Below are positions 10,041 through 18,537 of a stretch of 21,411 bases of DNA, piece after piece. The DNA is taken from the NCBI GenBank assembly GCA_034698045.1, contig JAQGAU010001104.1, positions 1 to 21,411 of the forward strand, in the 5' to 3' direction. The position numbers and the translations under genes are program-made. The notes beneath the pieces are model-generated. The model did no database searches, had not been told where the DNA came from, and was given only the letters and a program-made list of their open reading frames with translations. Positions within the stretch are counted from its first letter, which is position 1, and every line of letters begins with the position of its first letter. Origin of the DNA: Paramacrobiotus richtersi. Taxonomy: Eukaryota; Tardigrada; Eutardigrada; Parachela; Macrobiotidae.

Positions 10041-10160
10041 TGTGTCCCGGATAGAATCCACTGAAGCGAATGTGTCCGAAATAAAATACAACAAAAACAA
10101 ATGTGTCCGGACTAGCATACATAGCATTCAAATGTGTCCCAGATAAAACACATTGACGCG
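10041..10160. repeat. 30-31-bp direct repeat, four copies, upstream of the polymerase
   Basis: TGTGTCC recurs at 10041, 10071, 10102 and 10133, at 30, 31 and 31 bp steps. It is followed each time by a variant of CGGATAAAATACA. The flanking sequence is only loosely conserved, so the unit is diverged. Its regular spacing just before the polymerase suggests a promoter or leader element. Confidence 0.8.
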
Positions 10161-10275
10161 TTCTTGGTTTGAGACAGCAGCGTTCCACCAACCTTGGTCG
10201 CTTCAATGATTTCAGTTGTAAAAAAGTTTTGATACTGTTCACATCTAACAAGTGTTCTTACGTTAGCTCTCCATT

Positions 10276-13200
10276 ATGGATCAAGCGGAATCTACTTCAG
10301 ACATCCCAATTGGCCCTAGTTTCCCAATGGAAGGAGGTAAGGTTGGTAAGTCGATACCCGATTTATCAGATCACTTCACATTGCAGAAAGATAGTAAGCG
10401 ACCAATTAAGAGGTTCAGTAGCACAGAATATACCTACTCGGTTCTGATTGCGCCACTCCCTCAGTTATTCTCTCCGGAAGATTCCATGCTAGTGATGCCT
10501 CATATCTTAGGGCGGGTAATTGAGCTGTGTATGGATGATTTTGACCAGTCAGACAGGGTAGTGATTGCGCTAGACTGTGCTGGTTTGGAAAGACCAATCT
10601 ACTTATCGATGCGGAAATTGTCAGACGTCAACGTGGATTCTCTTATGAAACGAATCGAACTGTTAAATTCGCAAAAAAAGCTAGTAGTAGACGACTCGTT
10701 TACGATTAGAGTGTTTCGCACGGTTTTGCCCAAAGGCGGTGCTTGGAAACGAAAGCACGCCCACCTAGGTAGGGACAGCCGTAGATTCAAAAGGTCGATT
10801 GTTACGGTATCAGTGAAAGGAAACCTATGTCTACCGGCAGCTCTGATATTAGCGGATTTTCGGGCCAATCACGATACTGCCGATAAATATAAGCGAAAGT
10901 GGAAACGCCTGTATAGCGCAGAGCATGCAGATAAGCTTGGTAGGAAAGCGCAGAAAGTTATGATGGATTGTGACTTACCGCTTGGTCACCAGTGCAACAT
11001 TGATGATCTGGCAGTACTCCAAGAAAATGCATTCCAAAGTATTCAGGTAAAAGTAATTTCTGCTGACCACGGTGATATGATTATTGCGCGAGTACCGGAA
11101 GTAAAACAGGCTGGTATGAAAGAAGTCTTTCTTCTTTTGGAAAATGAGCACTACGATTTGGTAACCAGCCCAAGCGGCTTTTATAATGTCGGATATTTCT
11201 GTAACTTCTGTGATCGCCCTTACAACGATAAAGAACACCACTCTTGTGCCGGAGTATGCCGGCAGTGCTACCGAAGCTAAACCATGTGTGTGCTTACAAC
11301 TGCCATTCGATGCGAGGATTGTGGCCGAGGTTTCAACAACACTGAGTGTTACAACAGTCACAAAGCGCCTCGCAAAAACGGTCAAACGTACTGTAGTCAG
11401 CTATTTGTTTGCGAGAAATGCGGTGTGTTTGTAAGTCTTTTACGAAGAAAAGGAAAAAAACACCAGTGTGGAGAAGCATTCTGCAAAACATGTAACGGAT
11501 GGTTCGACCAAGGCACGCATCGGTGCTACCTTTCACCATTACCACTCAAGCAGGAAGAGCCATTACGTTACATCTTTTTTGACTACGAAACCTACAACGA
11601 CCCAGTGGATGGACATATACCAGCGTTTGTTGTTGCCCGGTACGAAGACGGTACAGAGTTTCAGTTTCCGGAGCGTGACAAACCAATGACGAAGGATGTG
11701 GGTGAGCAGTTTGGCAAGTGGCTGTTTTCAGAAAAGCACCGTGGTTACACCATCATTGCCCATAACTTTCGTGGATATGATGGCCATTTTATTCTGAAAT
11801 ACGCACTGGACAATAATCTGAAGATTGAAGTAACCAAACGTGGAACCCAACTTCTGGAACTTCGTTACCGTGCCTTGGACATGAAGTCTCGTGACACTCT
11901 AAATTTTTTAACGATGAAACTGTCGAATATGCCAAAAGCTGTGGGATTGGAAATGGAGATACAGAAAGGTGATTTTCCGCATCGACTTAACCAACCAGGA
12001 AATTGGGACAAAATATTACCTTGGCCTGAACCTGAAATGTACATGATTGATGGATTAAAAAAGGATCGCTCAGAATTCATAAAATGGCACACACTGGAAA
12101 AGTTCAACAATAACGGCGTCTTTAACTTCCGGCAGCAGCTAATCAAATACGCATCGACAGACGTTGAGGTCTTGCGACGGTGCACCCTGAAGTTCATCGA
12201 TGGATTCCCGCAACTTACCTCACTGAATCCGCTGGAGAGCATTACAATGCCTGCCGCATGCCACAAATACTTCCAGACATTTGTTCTTCAACCAAACAAG
12301 ATTGCGGTTCTTTCCAGCCACGGTCCTTACCGAAACCGTCGGACCAGTGTTCAAGCAGTTTAGTGGCTGGAATGGGAAAATATATTTGCAGAAGGTCGGA
12401 TCCTACATGGTCGGAACGCTAAGGAGCACCACATTGGCCGGTACTTTGTGGACGGAATCGATGAACAGACCAAGACAATATACGAATATAACGGCTGCGT
12501 TTTTCACGGTCATCCTGTTTGTACGGAAGAAACGGACTTGGTACCCTTCTCAAATAAAACAATGGCTCACGTTTATGAAGAGTTTCAGGAGAGAGTTGTG
12601 TACCTACAAAACCGCGGCTACACAGTGCATGTCAAGTGGTCGTGCGAATGGTTACTGGAAAGACAGCAACCTGAAATCGCAGCATTCCTGCAAAATCTTA
12701 ACTTACGAGATCCTTTAAACCCCCGCGATGCTTTCAAAGGAGGTCGAACAAATGCCAGTCGACTTTACTACACAACAAATGCGGAAGAAAAAATTTTACA
12801 CTATGATGTCGTGAGTCTCTATCCTTTTGTGAACAAAAGCAGCGAGTATCCAATTGGCCATCCCACGATTATACTGGGAAATTTTGGCGACGTGCGGAAT
12901 TATTTTGGACTCGTGCACTGTAAAGTGGCTCCACCTGGTCGATGCGTGTTTCCTGTTCTACCGGCAACGATTGACGGCAAGCTGATCTTTTCCCTTTGTA
13001 AGAGGTGCACATTGATAAAGAGCAGCTCGTACTGCACTCACTCGGATGAGGAGCGTTCTTTCGAGGGCACCTGGGTTACTCCTGAACTACATCACGCTCT
13101 GACTGTCGGGTACCGTATTGTCGAAATTTACGAAGCTTGGCACTGGGAAGAAAAAGAAGCGGGTCTTCTTGCACCATATGTGAAAACCTTTCTAAAGGTG

Positions 13201-14082
13201 AAAATGGAGGCAAGCGGATGGCCAGCCTCTTGCGATACCAAGGAAAAGAAGGAAACGTTTCTGGCAATGGTAAAAGAACGAGAAGGGATTGCACTTGACG
13301 CTGGTGCAATGCAGTTTGATGCAGGAAAGAAAAGTACCGCCAAAATTTGCTTGAATTCATTATGGGGGAAATTTGGGCAAAGGGATGATTTTTGCACTAC
13401 AAAATTTGTTTATAACCCGAGAGTTTATCTTAATTTGGTTCGGTCTCGCGCGGCGGAAATTCTTGATGTTTTTGCAGTAAGCGATCAATGCCTTATGGTG
13501 ACTTATAGCAAAGGTGACGAGTACAATGAAGGGAGTTCGTCCACCAATGTCGCCATTGCTGCATTTACCACGGCATATGCGCGGCTAATTCTTCTTAAGT
13601 TAATGGAAAAGCTTGACGATCGGTTGCTGTACTATGACACCGACTCTGTCATATTTATTCACCGCGATGGTGACTGGCTTCCGGAAACAGGAAGCGTGCT
13701 TGGAGATTGGGACAACCAACTTGAAGAGGGGGAAAGCCACATCGTGAAGTTCGTTTCTTGTGGACCTAAGGTCTACAGCTACGAAACTGATACAGGCCGA
13801 ACTGAGCTAAAAGTGAAAGGGATGACACAAAATGGATTTACAGAGGACAATCTGGATTTTGATGCCATGGAGCGCACCGGAAGGTCTCTCGATTTCAATC
13901 AGCTAAGCGACTTTTGGATGGCACCGATTCAAACGTGCAGGTTTTCTATCCTGAGATTATCAAGCGCAACGGTAAGACCCAAGAAATCAAAAACGCAACT
14001 GCTCAAGAAGCTTCAACTTGTGTACGACAAGCGGATGGTAATGGATGATTTTACCACACTACCGTTTGGTACAAAGGAGTAA
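10276..14082 (+). pseudogene. polB: Polinton family B DNA polymerase (protein-primed type), two in-frame stop codons
   Basis: This is the element's replicative polymerase with proofreading exonuclease. One reading frame of 1,268 codons spans the gene and is broken only by TAA at 11278-11280 (codon 335) and TAG at 12361-12363 (codon 696). An N-terminal region (1-300) is followed by Cys/His-rich zinc-binding clusters (about 315-415) that flank the first stop. Exonuclease motifs are DYET (Asp436, Glu438), HNFRGYD (Asn497, Asp502) and YASTD (Tyr625, Asp629). Polymerase motifs are A, DVVSLYP (Asp844); B, KICLNSLWG (Lys1023); and C, YDTDS (1120-1124). The typical C-terminal DKRMVMDDFTTLPFG end is present. 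The first ATG at 10276 follows the repeat-rich leader. Without readthrough the first stop removes all catalytic domains; the gene is probably dead, though sequence errors are possible. Confidence 0.95.
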
Positions 14083-14231
14083 CGGATGGCGGTTGTCTCC
14101 CATGGAAATACTGTTTATGTTTAGTGACTTCTCTCTAGCTGGAAGAAACTGTCGATTTGATGTTGTCTGGATTGGTTCGTTTCGTTGTTGGCCTACATTT
14201 TTTTTTGTGTATTGTTTTGCATTTGACATAT
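14083..14231. other. Short convergent intergenic spacer
   Basis: This is the space between the polymerase stop (+) and the stop of the small membrane-protein gene (-). I see no further gene here. It includes the likely shared 3' ends of both transcription units. Confidence 0.5.
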
Positions 14232-14236
14232 TTATT
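14231..14236 (-). terminator. Candidate polyadenylation signal overlapping a stop codon
   Basis: On the minus strand AATAAA shares its TAA with the stop codon of the 61-aa gene (14234-14232). It stands at the very end of the leftward capsid cassette, a compact arrangement seen in many DNA viruses. Confidence 0.5.
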
Positions 14237-14417
14237 TTGGTATCATTGTGGTTTCTTGGCTTGCTAGAACGTCTAAAACCTCTTTTGTGGCGGTTGTAAT
14301 GGCAGGATTTACGCATTCTTTTTTCAAAAGTTCTACAATGTTTACAACAATAAGAAGTCCCACAACTACAACACCGAAAACAATCGAGAATATCTGTCTG
14401 ATTTCCTGGTATTCCAT
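14232..14417 (-). CDS. Small single-pass membrane protein, 61 aa, unrecognised
   Basis: The peptide has a charged N-terminus (MEYQEIRQ), a strong membrane segment at about 9-29 rich in Val, Ile and Leu with one Gly pair, then a mixed tail. This is a clear type of small transmembrane protein. It is the last gene of the leftward cassette, 67 nt after the protease stop and converging with the polymerase. The frame is open upstream for about 12 more codons (a charged, helix-like stretch) before a stop, but no earlier ATG exists. I do not recognise a family. Small membrane proteins are common in Polinton-like elements and could act in assembly or entry, which is inference. The open frame on the same strand in another phase is Cys/Lys/Arg/Asn-rich and I treat it as a shadow. 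Confidence 0.6.
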   Translation of the reverse strand: MEYQEIRQIFSIVFGVVVVGLLIVVNIVELLKKECVNPAITTATKEVLDVLASQETTMIPK

Positions 14418-14484
14418 TTTTATTTGTTCTAGTTTTTCCTTGATGGACTTGGTTCATGATCCGGTCAGTCCTTAATACCCAATT

Positions 14485-14982
14485 TCATCGCATTAATAAA
14501 GTCTTGATAAAAGAAACATCACGCACTTGTGTCTTCATGTGAAAAAATCTATTGATGAATTTGCAGCCAAATTTATCATTTACATCTTTGTGTTTCGTCA
14601 GCGCTGACATCACATCTTTGTAGGAAAAGCCATGACATCGAAGCAAAATATAAAACATACAATACTGACCACATACAGTGCTATCATTGTATTGTCTAAC
14701 TGTATTAGACATAATTATAAAATCATCCTCCAACCATTTTCTTATGTCGTCCGAATACACAGCAGGATTTTCGCCATACGAGTCGAACACCTCTGTCACG
14801 CCAGGGCGAACACAATAAAAAGCTACCCAATGTTCACCAGACTGGTTAAGTTGCTGTGTATTAACAATGTAAGCTCCAGGAAATTCTTTTTCTGCAATCG
14901 TGTTGCTGGCAAACACGCCGACAAACACCTCACGCGTCTTTAAATCCTGATTAAGCGCTTGTTCTATTTGTAGGCTCTTCAT
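14485..14982 (-). CDS. Adenain-like cysteine protease, 165 aa
   Basis: This enzyme matures capsid and core proteins inside the particle in adenoviruses, Polintons and related viruses. The catalytic layout is complete: His51 in GEHWVAF, Asp67 in EVFDSYG, Gln97, and nucleophile Cys104 in STVCGQYC, with Gln and Cys seven residues apart as in the adenovirus enzyme family. The length is a little shorter than that enzyme's roughly 200 residues, usual for Polintons. Its ATG overlaps the TGA of the major capsid gene as ATGA (14979-14982). No frameshift or stop is seen, so this gene looks intact. Family assignment rests on motif order and genomic context. Confidence 0.92.
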   Translation of the reverse strand: MKSLQIEQALNQDLKTREVFVGVFASNTIAEKEFPGAYIVNTQQLNQSGEHWVAFYCVRPGVTEVFDSYGENPAVYSDDIRKWLEDDFIIMSNTVRQYNDSTVCGQYCMFYILLRCHGFSYKDVMSALTKHKDVNDKFGCKFINRFFHMKTQVRDVSFIKTLLMR

Positions 14983-16325
14983 GGCGCGAAGTCAAAAATA
15001 ATCTGTCGATGATTATTAATTTCCAGCACGTTGCCGAACACCATCAGAGCCACGCAAACCACAGCTTCTTCTAAGGGTTTAGCAAATTTCAGGTTCATAT
15101 TCAAATTACCTTGCCGAATCAATGATAGCGCTCCACGCCCTGTTTGGCCGCGAGTGAAGTCGAATCCGTAGATGTTAAAACCACCACTACTAAAATCATT
15201 GCGGTTGAACGGTAGTTCACCGTGCCCTTCATGCAATCGTTCCAAGGTGTCTAACAGTCCTTCATAGCCTTCAATGGTTGCACCATTTTCGTAGTCCAGG
15301 TTATATCCACGTGACGGAAAGAGTTGACCTTCAATCTCTGCGCTTACATGAGCCAAGTTAAAGTGCTGGAAATTGTAGGGAGTAGACTTGAATTCGCCTG
15401 CAAAAGATCTGCTGGGGCACAAGGCGAGAAACATTACTTTGGGCAGTTGTCCAATTATAATATTTGCCCAGATTGCCTGCTGTTGCCCCTGCAGCAGTGT
15501 GTGTTGCCTTAACGCAACACGCTCAATGTGATACCTAGCGTTTGTTGAAATTAGCTGCTTGGTCATAGCTGCTAAAAAATCCGGAGAGGGTTCGTACTTG
15601 CGTACTTTCTGTCTGGGGTTCCGGATCGCCACCAATTTTTGCGCACCGAGATCGCTGTCGGAAAGAAAGCACAGATTTGCTTTATTGCGAATCAGTTTAA
15701 CACTCAGCTCCACTCCAGGAATTATCGGTTTGTCTTGCTGGAATAAATCACAATGGAGTTTACCGGAAAGCTGAAGAGGTCTACATTTTTGAATCCACGC
15801 TCTGCGGGTCTCAGCACCTAAGCTAATAAAAGCACCCTTGCCATCAATGCTAGTTTTGTAAATGGGATCTGCAGACAGATTGGTATCTAGTGCAAAACCG
15901 CTCAGTGAGAGCTGGCTTTTTTGGGTCTGAACTGTAAATCCCAAAAGTGACTCTAAATATGCTCGCATATGATACAGAGGACTAGTATCTGAGATGCATC
16001 GGCCTCCAAGGGTTACAGTAACTGACTGGAAAAGGCTGTGAAGAATGTTGTTTATCGGGGCAAGAATATCAGTTTCGGATGGTACGGTACCCGCAGCATT
16101 AAGAATGTGTAGGTCGCAAGAAAATCGAATATCTGCTAGGCTGATTAACTCTGTTTGGCAAGGAGCAATTGTAAAAACAATATCGTTCGCTTCATCAAAC
16201 GTTGCTTGGGAAGGACCAACATCGTAATCACGTGTATTCCACCGCTCTGCTAAAGTTGCCGGTAGGTAGAAAAGATGACTTTCCAGTAGCATGGAAGGTT
16301 CCGAGCCAGACTCAATAAGCGCCAT
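14979..16325 (-). CDS. Major capsid protein (double jelly-roll, hexon-like), 448 aa
   Basis: This is the structural shell protein; trimers with two stacked jelly rolls per subunit form the icosahedral facets. The sequence matches the Polinton capsid family often annotated in animal genomes as F54H12.2-like: INNILHSLFQSVTVTLGG (91-108), RAYLESLLGF (121-130), a strand pair GKLHCDLFQQDKPIIPGVEL (188-207), the motif IIGQLPKVM (290-298), and STPYNFQHFNL after it. The length is in the usual 400-650 range. The frame is intact. The ATG lies 3 nt after the stop of the upstream small basic gene, and its own stop overlaps the protease start. The Cys/His pattern offers no zinc site. The assignment is from remembered family features, not a computed alignment. 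Confidence 0.88.
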   Translation of the reverse strand: MALIESGSEPSMLLESHLFYLPATLAERWNTRDYDVGPSQATFDEANDIVFTIAPCQTELISLADIRFSCDLHILNAAGTVPSETDILAPINNILHSLFQSVTVTLGGRCISDTSPLYHMRAYLESLLGFTVQTQKSQLSLSGFALDTNLSADPIYKTSIDGKGAFISLGAETRRAWIQKCRPLQLSGKLHCDLFQQDKPIIPGVELSVKLIRNKANLCFLSDSDLGAQKLVAIRNPRQKVRKYEPSPDFLAAMTKQLISTNARYHIERVALRQHTLLQGQQQAIWANIIIGQLPKVMFLALCPSRSFAGEFKSTPYNFQHFNLAHVSAEIEGQLFPSRGYNLDYENGATIEGYEGLLDTLERLHEGHGELPFNRNDFSSGGFNIYGFDFTRGQTGRGALSLIRQGNLNMNLKFAKPLEEAVVCVALMVFGNVLEINNHRQIIFDFAP

Positions 16326-16328
16326 TCT

Positions 16329-16696
16329 TTATAGCTTGTCTTTAATAGCTTCAATTGCACGCTGTCGTTTCGTTTTTATGACTAACTTTCTCCGTCTACC
16401 CTTAATGCCCGAGCCTGCTTGCCTCGCGTTCCTTAGTTTTTCGCTAACATGCTCAACAGCTTTGTCGATGGCTGATTCAACAGCCCTACCAGCAAAGGCT
16501 TTCATGTGAGGTTGCGCTGTGGAAACCAGAGCGGCGCAGCTCTACTAAATAGTCCCTTGGCAAACCCTATGACGCGTCCCCAGAAGCAACCGCCAGTCAT
16601 AGGGGATCCTCGATATTTCGGCATGCCGAATCCATGTTGTCGGACGAAGATTTGTGTAAAGCGATTTTCGTCAAATACTAGTTCTTGGAAAACCAT
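16329..16696 (-). pseudogene. Small basic virion protein (Polinton minor core/capsid protein type), apparent frameshift
   Basis: The first part, from ATG at 16696 (1 nt after the penton stop), reads to a TGA at 16504-16502. It has an N-terminal acidic stretch, YRGSPMTGG, then a hydrophobic/amphipathic run with AKGLFSRAAP. The second part (16505-16329, 58 aa) has an Ala-rich helix and a strongly basic tail (GRRRKLVIKTKRQR). Polinton small virion proteins usually carry YRG, LFRxAxP, the Ala-rich helix and the basic tail in one chain of about this total length. The 368-nt span is two more than a multiple of three, consistent with one lost base near 16520-16530. Alternatively these are two genes joined by ATGA at 16502-16505, like others in the cassette. 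An ATG at 16762 also exists but would overlap the penton gene by 65 nt. Confidence 0.65.
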
Positions 16697-16697
16697 T

Positions 16698-17425
16698 TCA
16701 GTGTTTTTTCGGTCGAAAATGAAGCTTAATAATTGCTGTTCCAGGGTAGAACAACACTTCATTTCCTAAATAATCAGCGAACTCCATTTCTATAGTACTT
16801 AACGTAGTCCTTAAAACAGGTACGTAATGGGGGTTTTCAAACTTTAAAATTGTATCCTCGCAATCGTCAGGACTAATTGACAGAATGGCAAACACGGTGT
16901 CATAGTATCACCAACCATTCCATGCTCAATTGCATCACAATATACAAACACTAACTGGTTGCTTGGTTTTTGTTTCAATTTTATCTCCGTTGGTCCCAAA
17001 TAATTAAGCATGTGCTCAACACCCAATGCCCGGGCCTGCTCTTCCCCGTGGAACACTAGAGACGTTCCTTCGCGCAAGACAATGCGGGGTGATCCACCGA
17101 CAATGTCGTACGTCACACAAAGTTCGTTATCTATTTTACCTGCGCGAAAAGCAGCGATCTTAACTGTATCAAGCAGTGCAGTGTGATTCTTGTAGTTACC
17201 AGCAGGTACCACACCTTTCTGTCTTTCATCGTTGTACATGACCCAGATATCCAGTGAAGTTGTAAAACTAAGCTTGGTAGGTGGTAAAATGGCTTCGACA
17301 AGCCCAACCTCCCACTGACCATCAAGATCAGTTGGTCTTGGTAGCTGGGTGGTATACCGGGTAGTGCGATTTCCCGGATACTGCTGGAGCGAAGCTGACG
17401 AAGGTAAAGTTAAATAGAAACTCAT
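16698..17425 (-). pseudogene. Minor capsid (penton-like, single jelly-roll) protein, apparent frameshift
   Basis: In this family the protein forms pentamers at the capsid vertices. The N-terminal part, from ATG at 17425, has the characteristic opening MSFYLTLPS, then a YTTQLPRPTDLDGQWEVGL strand pair and, near its end, FVYCDAIEHGMVGDT. In family members the chain then continues to a strand containing ENPHYVPV and a terminal KLHFRPK. Here those parts are found in a different frame ending at the stop 16700-16698. The frames cross near 16885-16905. The 728-nt span is two over a multiple of three, fitting a single-base loss. The protein from the intact frame would lack its last strands and probably not fold. 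It starts 48 nt after the integrase stop. Confidence 0.85.
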
Positions 17426-17473
17426 TTCTGGTTCTTTTTGTGCATTGACAGTAAGACTCTCATCTCCTTAATA

Positions 17474-18535
17474 TTACTTCAGATTTTCCTTGTTCTCCCA
17501 CGAGTCGTACGCCGGCCCGTAACCATACCATCTAACCAAATATTGGACTTTACCCTTATGCTTCCTTTCGCGCAGTATTCTGGATATCCGATGGTATGGT
17601 TTGTCTTCTAAAATTACTTTAGACAATTCGTTTGCATAAAAGCTACCATCCACAGGCTCGTTTGCCATATCTGTCACTTCATAAACGTATGTCGTACCAT
17701 GCCTGATCACCTTTGACACTTTGAACAGTTCTTCGGTGAAATTTGTTTCATAGCCTTTTTCAAACGTCTGCTTACGTTTTGCTAACCGCACATAGTCTCC
17801 AACCTTGAAAGGCTGATTGTTGGTAGGATACTCTTGCTCGGAAACCATATTCTCAAGGATCTTCTCCGCTTCTTTGATACCCACTTCCGCCGGTGCATAA
17901 CCTGTAGCCGAATGTTCAGTACGATTGTATGCTAGGACAATTTTGGGCAGAGCTTCCAGATACCGATAAGTATTATTTTCCGTCAAGTAAACAAATATCC
18001 TGGACTTTAGCGTACGGTTCAGCCTTTCAACCATCGCGCATTTGACGTCATCGTTTCTGGTTGTAAAAAAGTCTACACCACAATCCTTGAAAAATGCCTT
18101 CGTCTCTTTTCCAATAAATTCTTTCCCGTTGTCGCTCTGGCAACGCAGCGGTGGACCGCTCTCCTTGTAAACTTTGGTTAAAGCTTGTACAATATCAAGA
18201 GGCCTTTTTGATTCAATCGGAAATCCCCAGCCATACCTGGAAAAACAATCAATACATGTCAGAATGTATTTAATTCCGCTGTTCTCTGTGGAGAACCTCT
18301 GCATATCCAACAAGTCGATTTGATGCTGGTCGCCAGTGTTAACGGTGACTATTTTACGCCGCCTAAAACGAGACCGGTATGGTTTATGCTGGGTGTATGC
18401 ATCCTTGCTTTGAAGGTATTGCTGAACTAGCTCTCGCGAAAAGTTATGCTTTTTCGCTTCTTTGTATAATCGTTCGACACCACCCAGACTTCCTGGGTTG
18501 TCAGGGTCCAGATATATGTCGTTTAATGTTACCAT
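17474..18535 (-). CDS. int: Retrovirus-like integrase with C-terminal chromodomain
   Basis: The enzyme joins the linear element DNA to the chromosome. I prefer the start at 18535 over an ATG at 18553 because it sits 2 nt after the preceding gene's stop, matching the cassette's tight packing, and leads into the family's YLDPDNPGSLGG opening. Counting from 18553, the rve catalytic core has Asp80 (DLLDM), Asp141 (QSDNGKEF) and Glu176 (MVERLNR), 34 residues separating the last two, with an AYN and ATGYAPAE C-terminal signature. An SH3-like segment (about 250-315) is followed by a chromodomain at 320-359 (YLVRWYGYGPAYDSWE) that keeps the aromatic cage positions. The chromodomain may bind methylated histone tails and steer insertion. 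The frame is intact. Confidence 0.95.
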   Translation of the reverse strand: MVTLNDIYLDPDNPGSLGGVERLYKEAKKHNFSRELVQQYLQSKDAYTQHKPYRSRFRRRKIVTVNTGDQHQIDLLDMQRFSTENSGIKYILTCIDCFSRYGWGFPIESKRPLDIVQALTKVYKESGPPLRCQSDNGKEFIGKETKAFFKDCGVDFFTTRNDDVKCAMVERLNRTLKSRIFVYLTENNTYRYLEALPKIVLAYNRTEHSATGYAPAEVGIKEAEKILENMVSEQEYPTNNQPFKVGDYVRLAKRKQTFEKGYETNFTEELFKVSKVIRHGTTYVYEVTDMANEPVDGSFYANELSKVILEDKPYHRISRILRERKHKGKVQYLVRWYGYGPAYDSWENKENLK

Positions 18536-18537
18536 CT

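Noticed and set aside
14059-14457. Minus-strand 132-codon frame, Cys/Lys/Arg/Asn-rich, over the convergent region
   Set aside because: It overlaps both the polymerase end and the 61-aa membrane gene, has shadow-like composition and shows no motif.
16698-16762. Start of the small basic virion gene at 16762
   Set aside because: It would overlap the end of the penton gene by 65 nt, and the extra 22 residues do not look like the family. The ATG at 16696, 1 nt after the penton stop, fits better.
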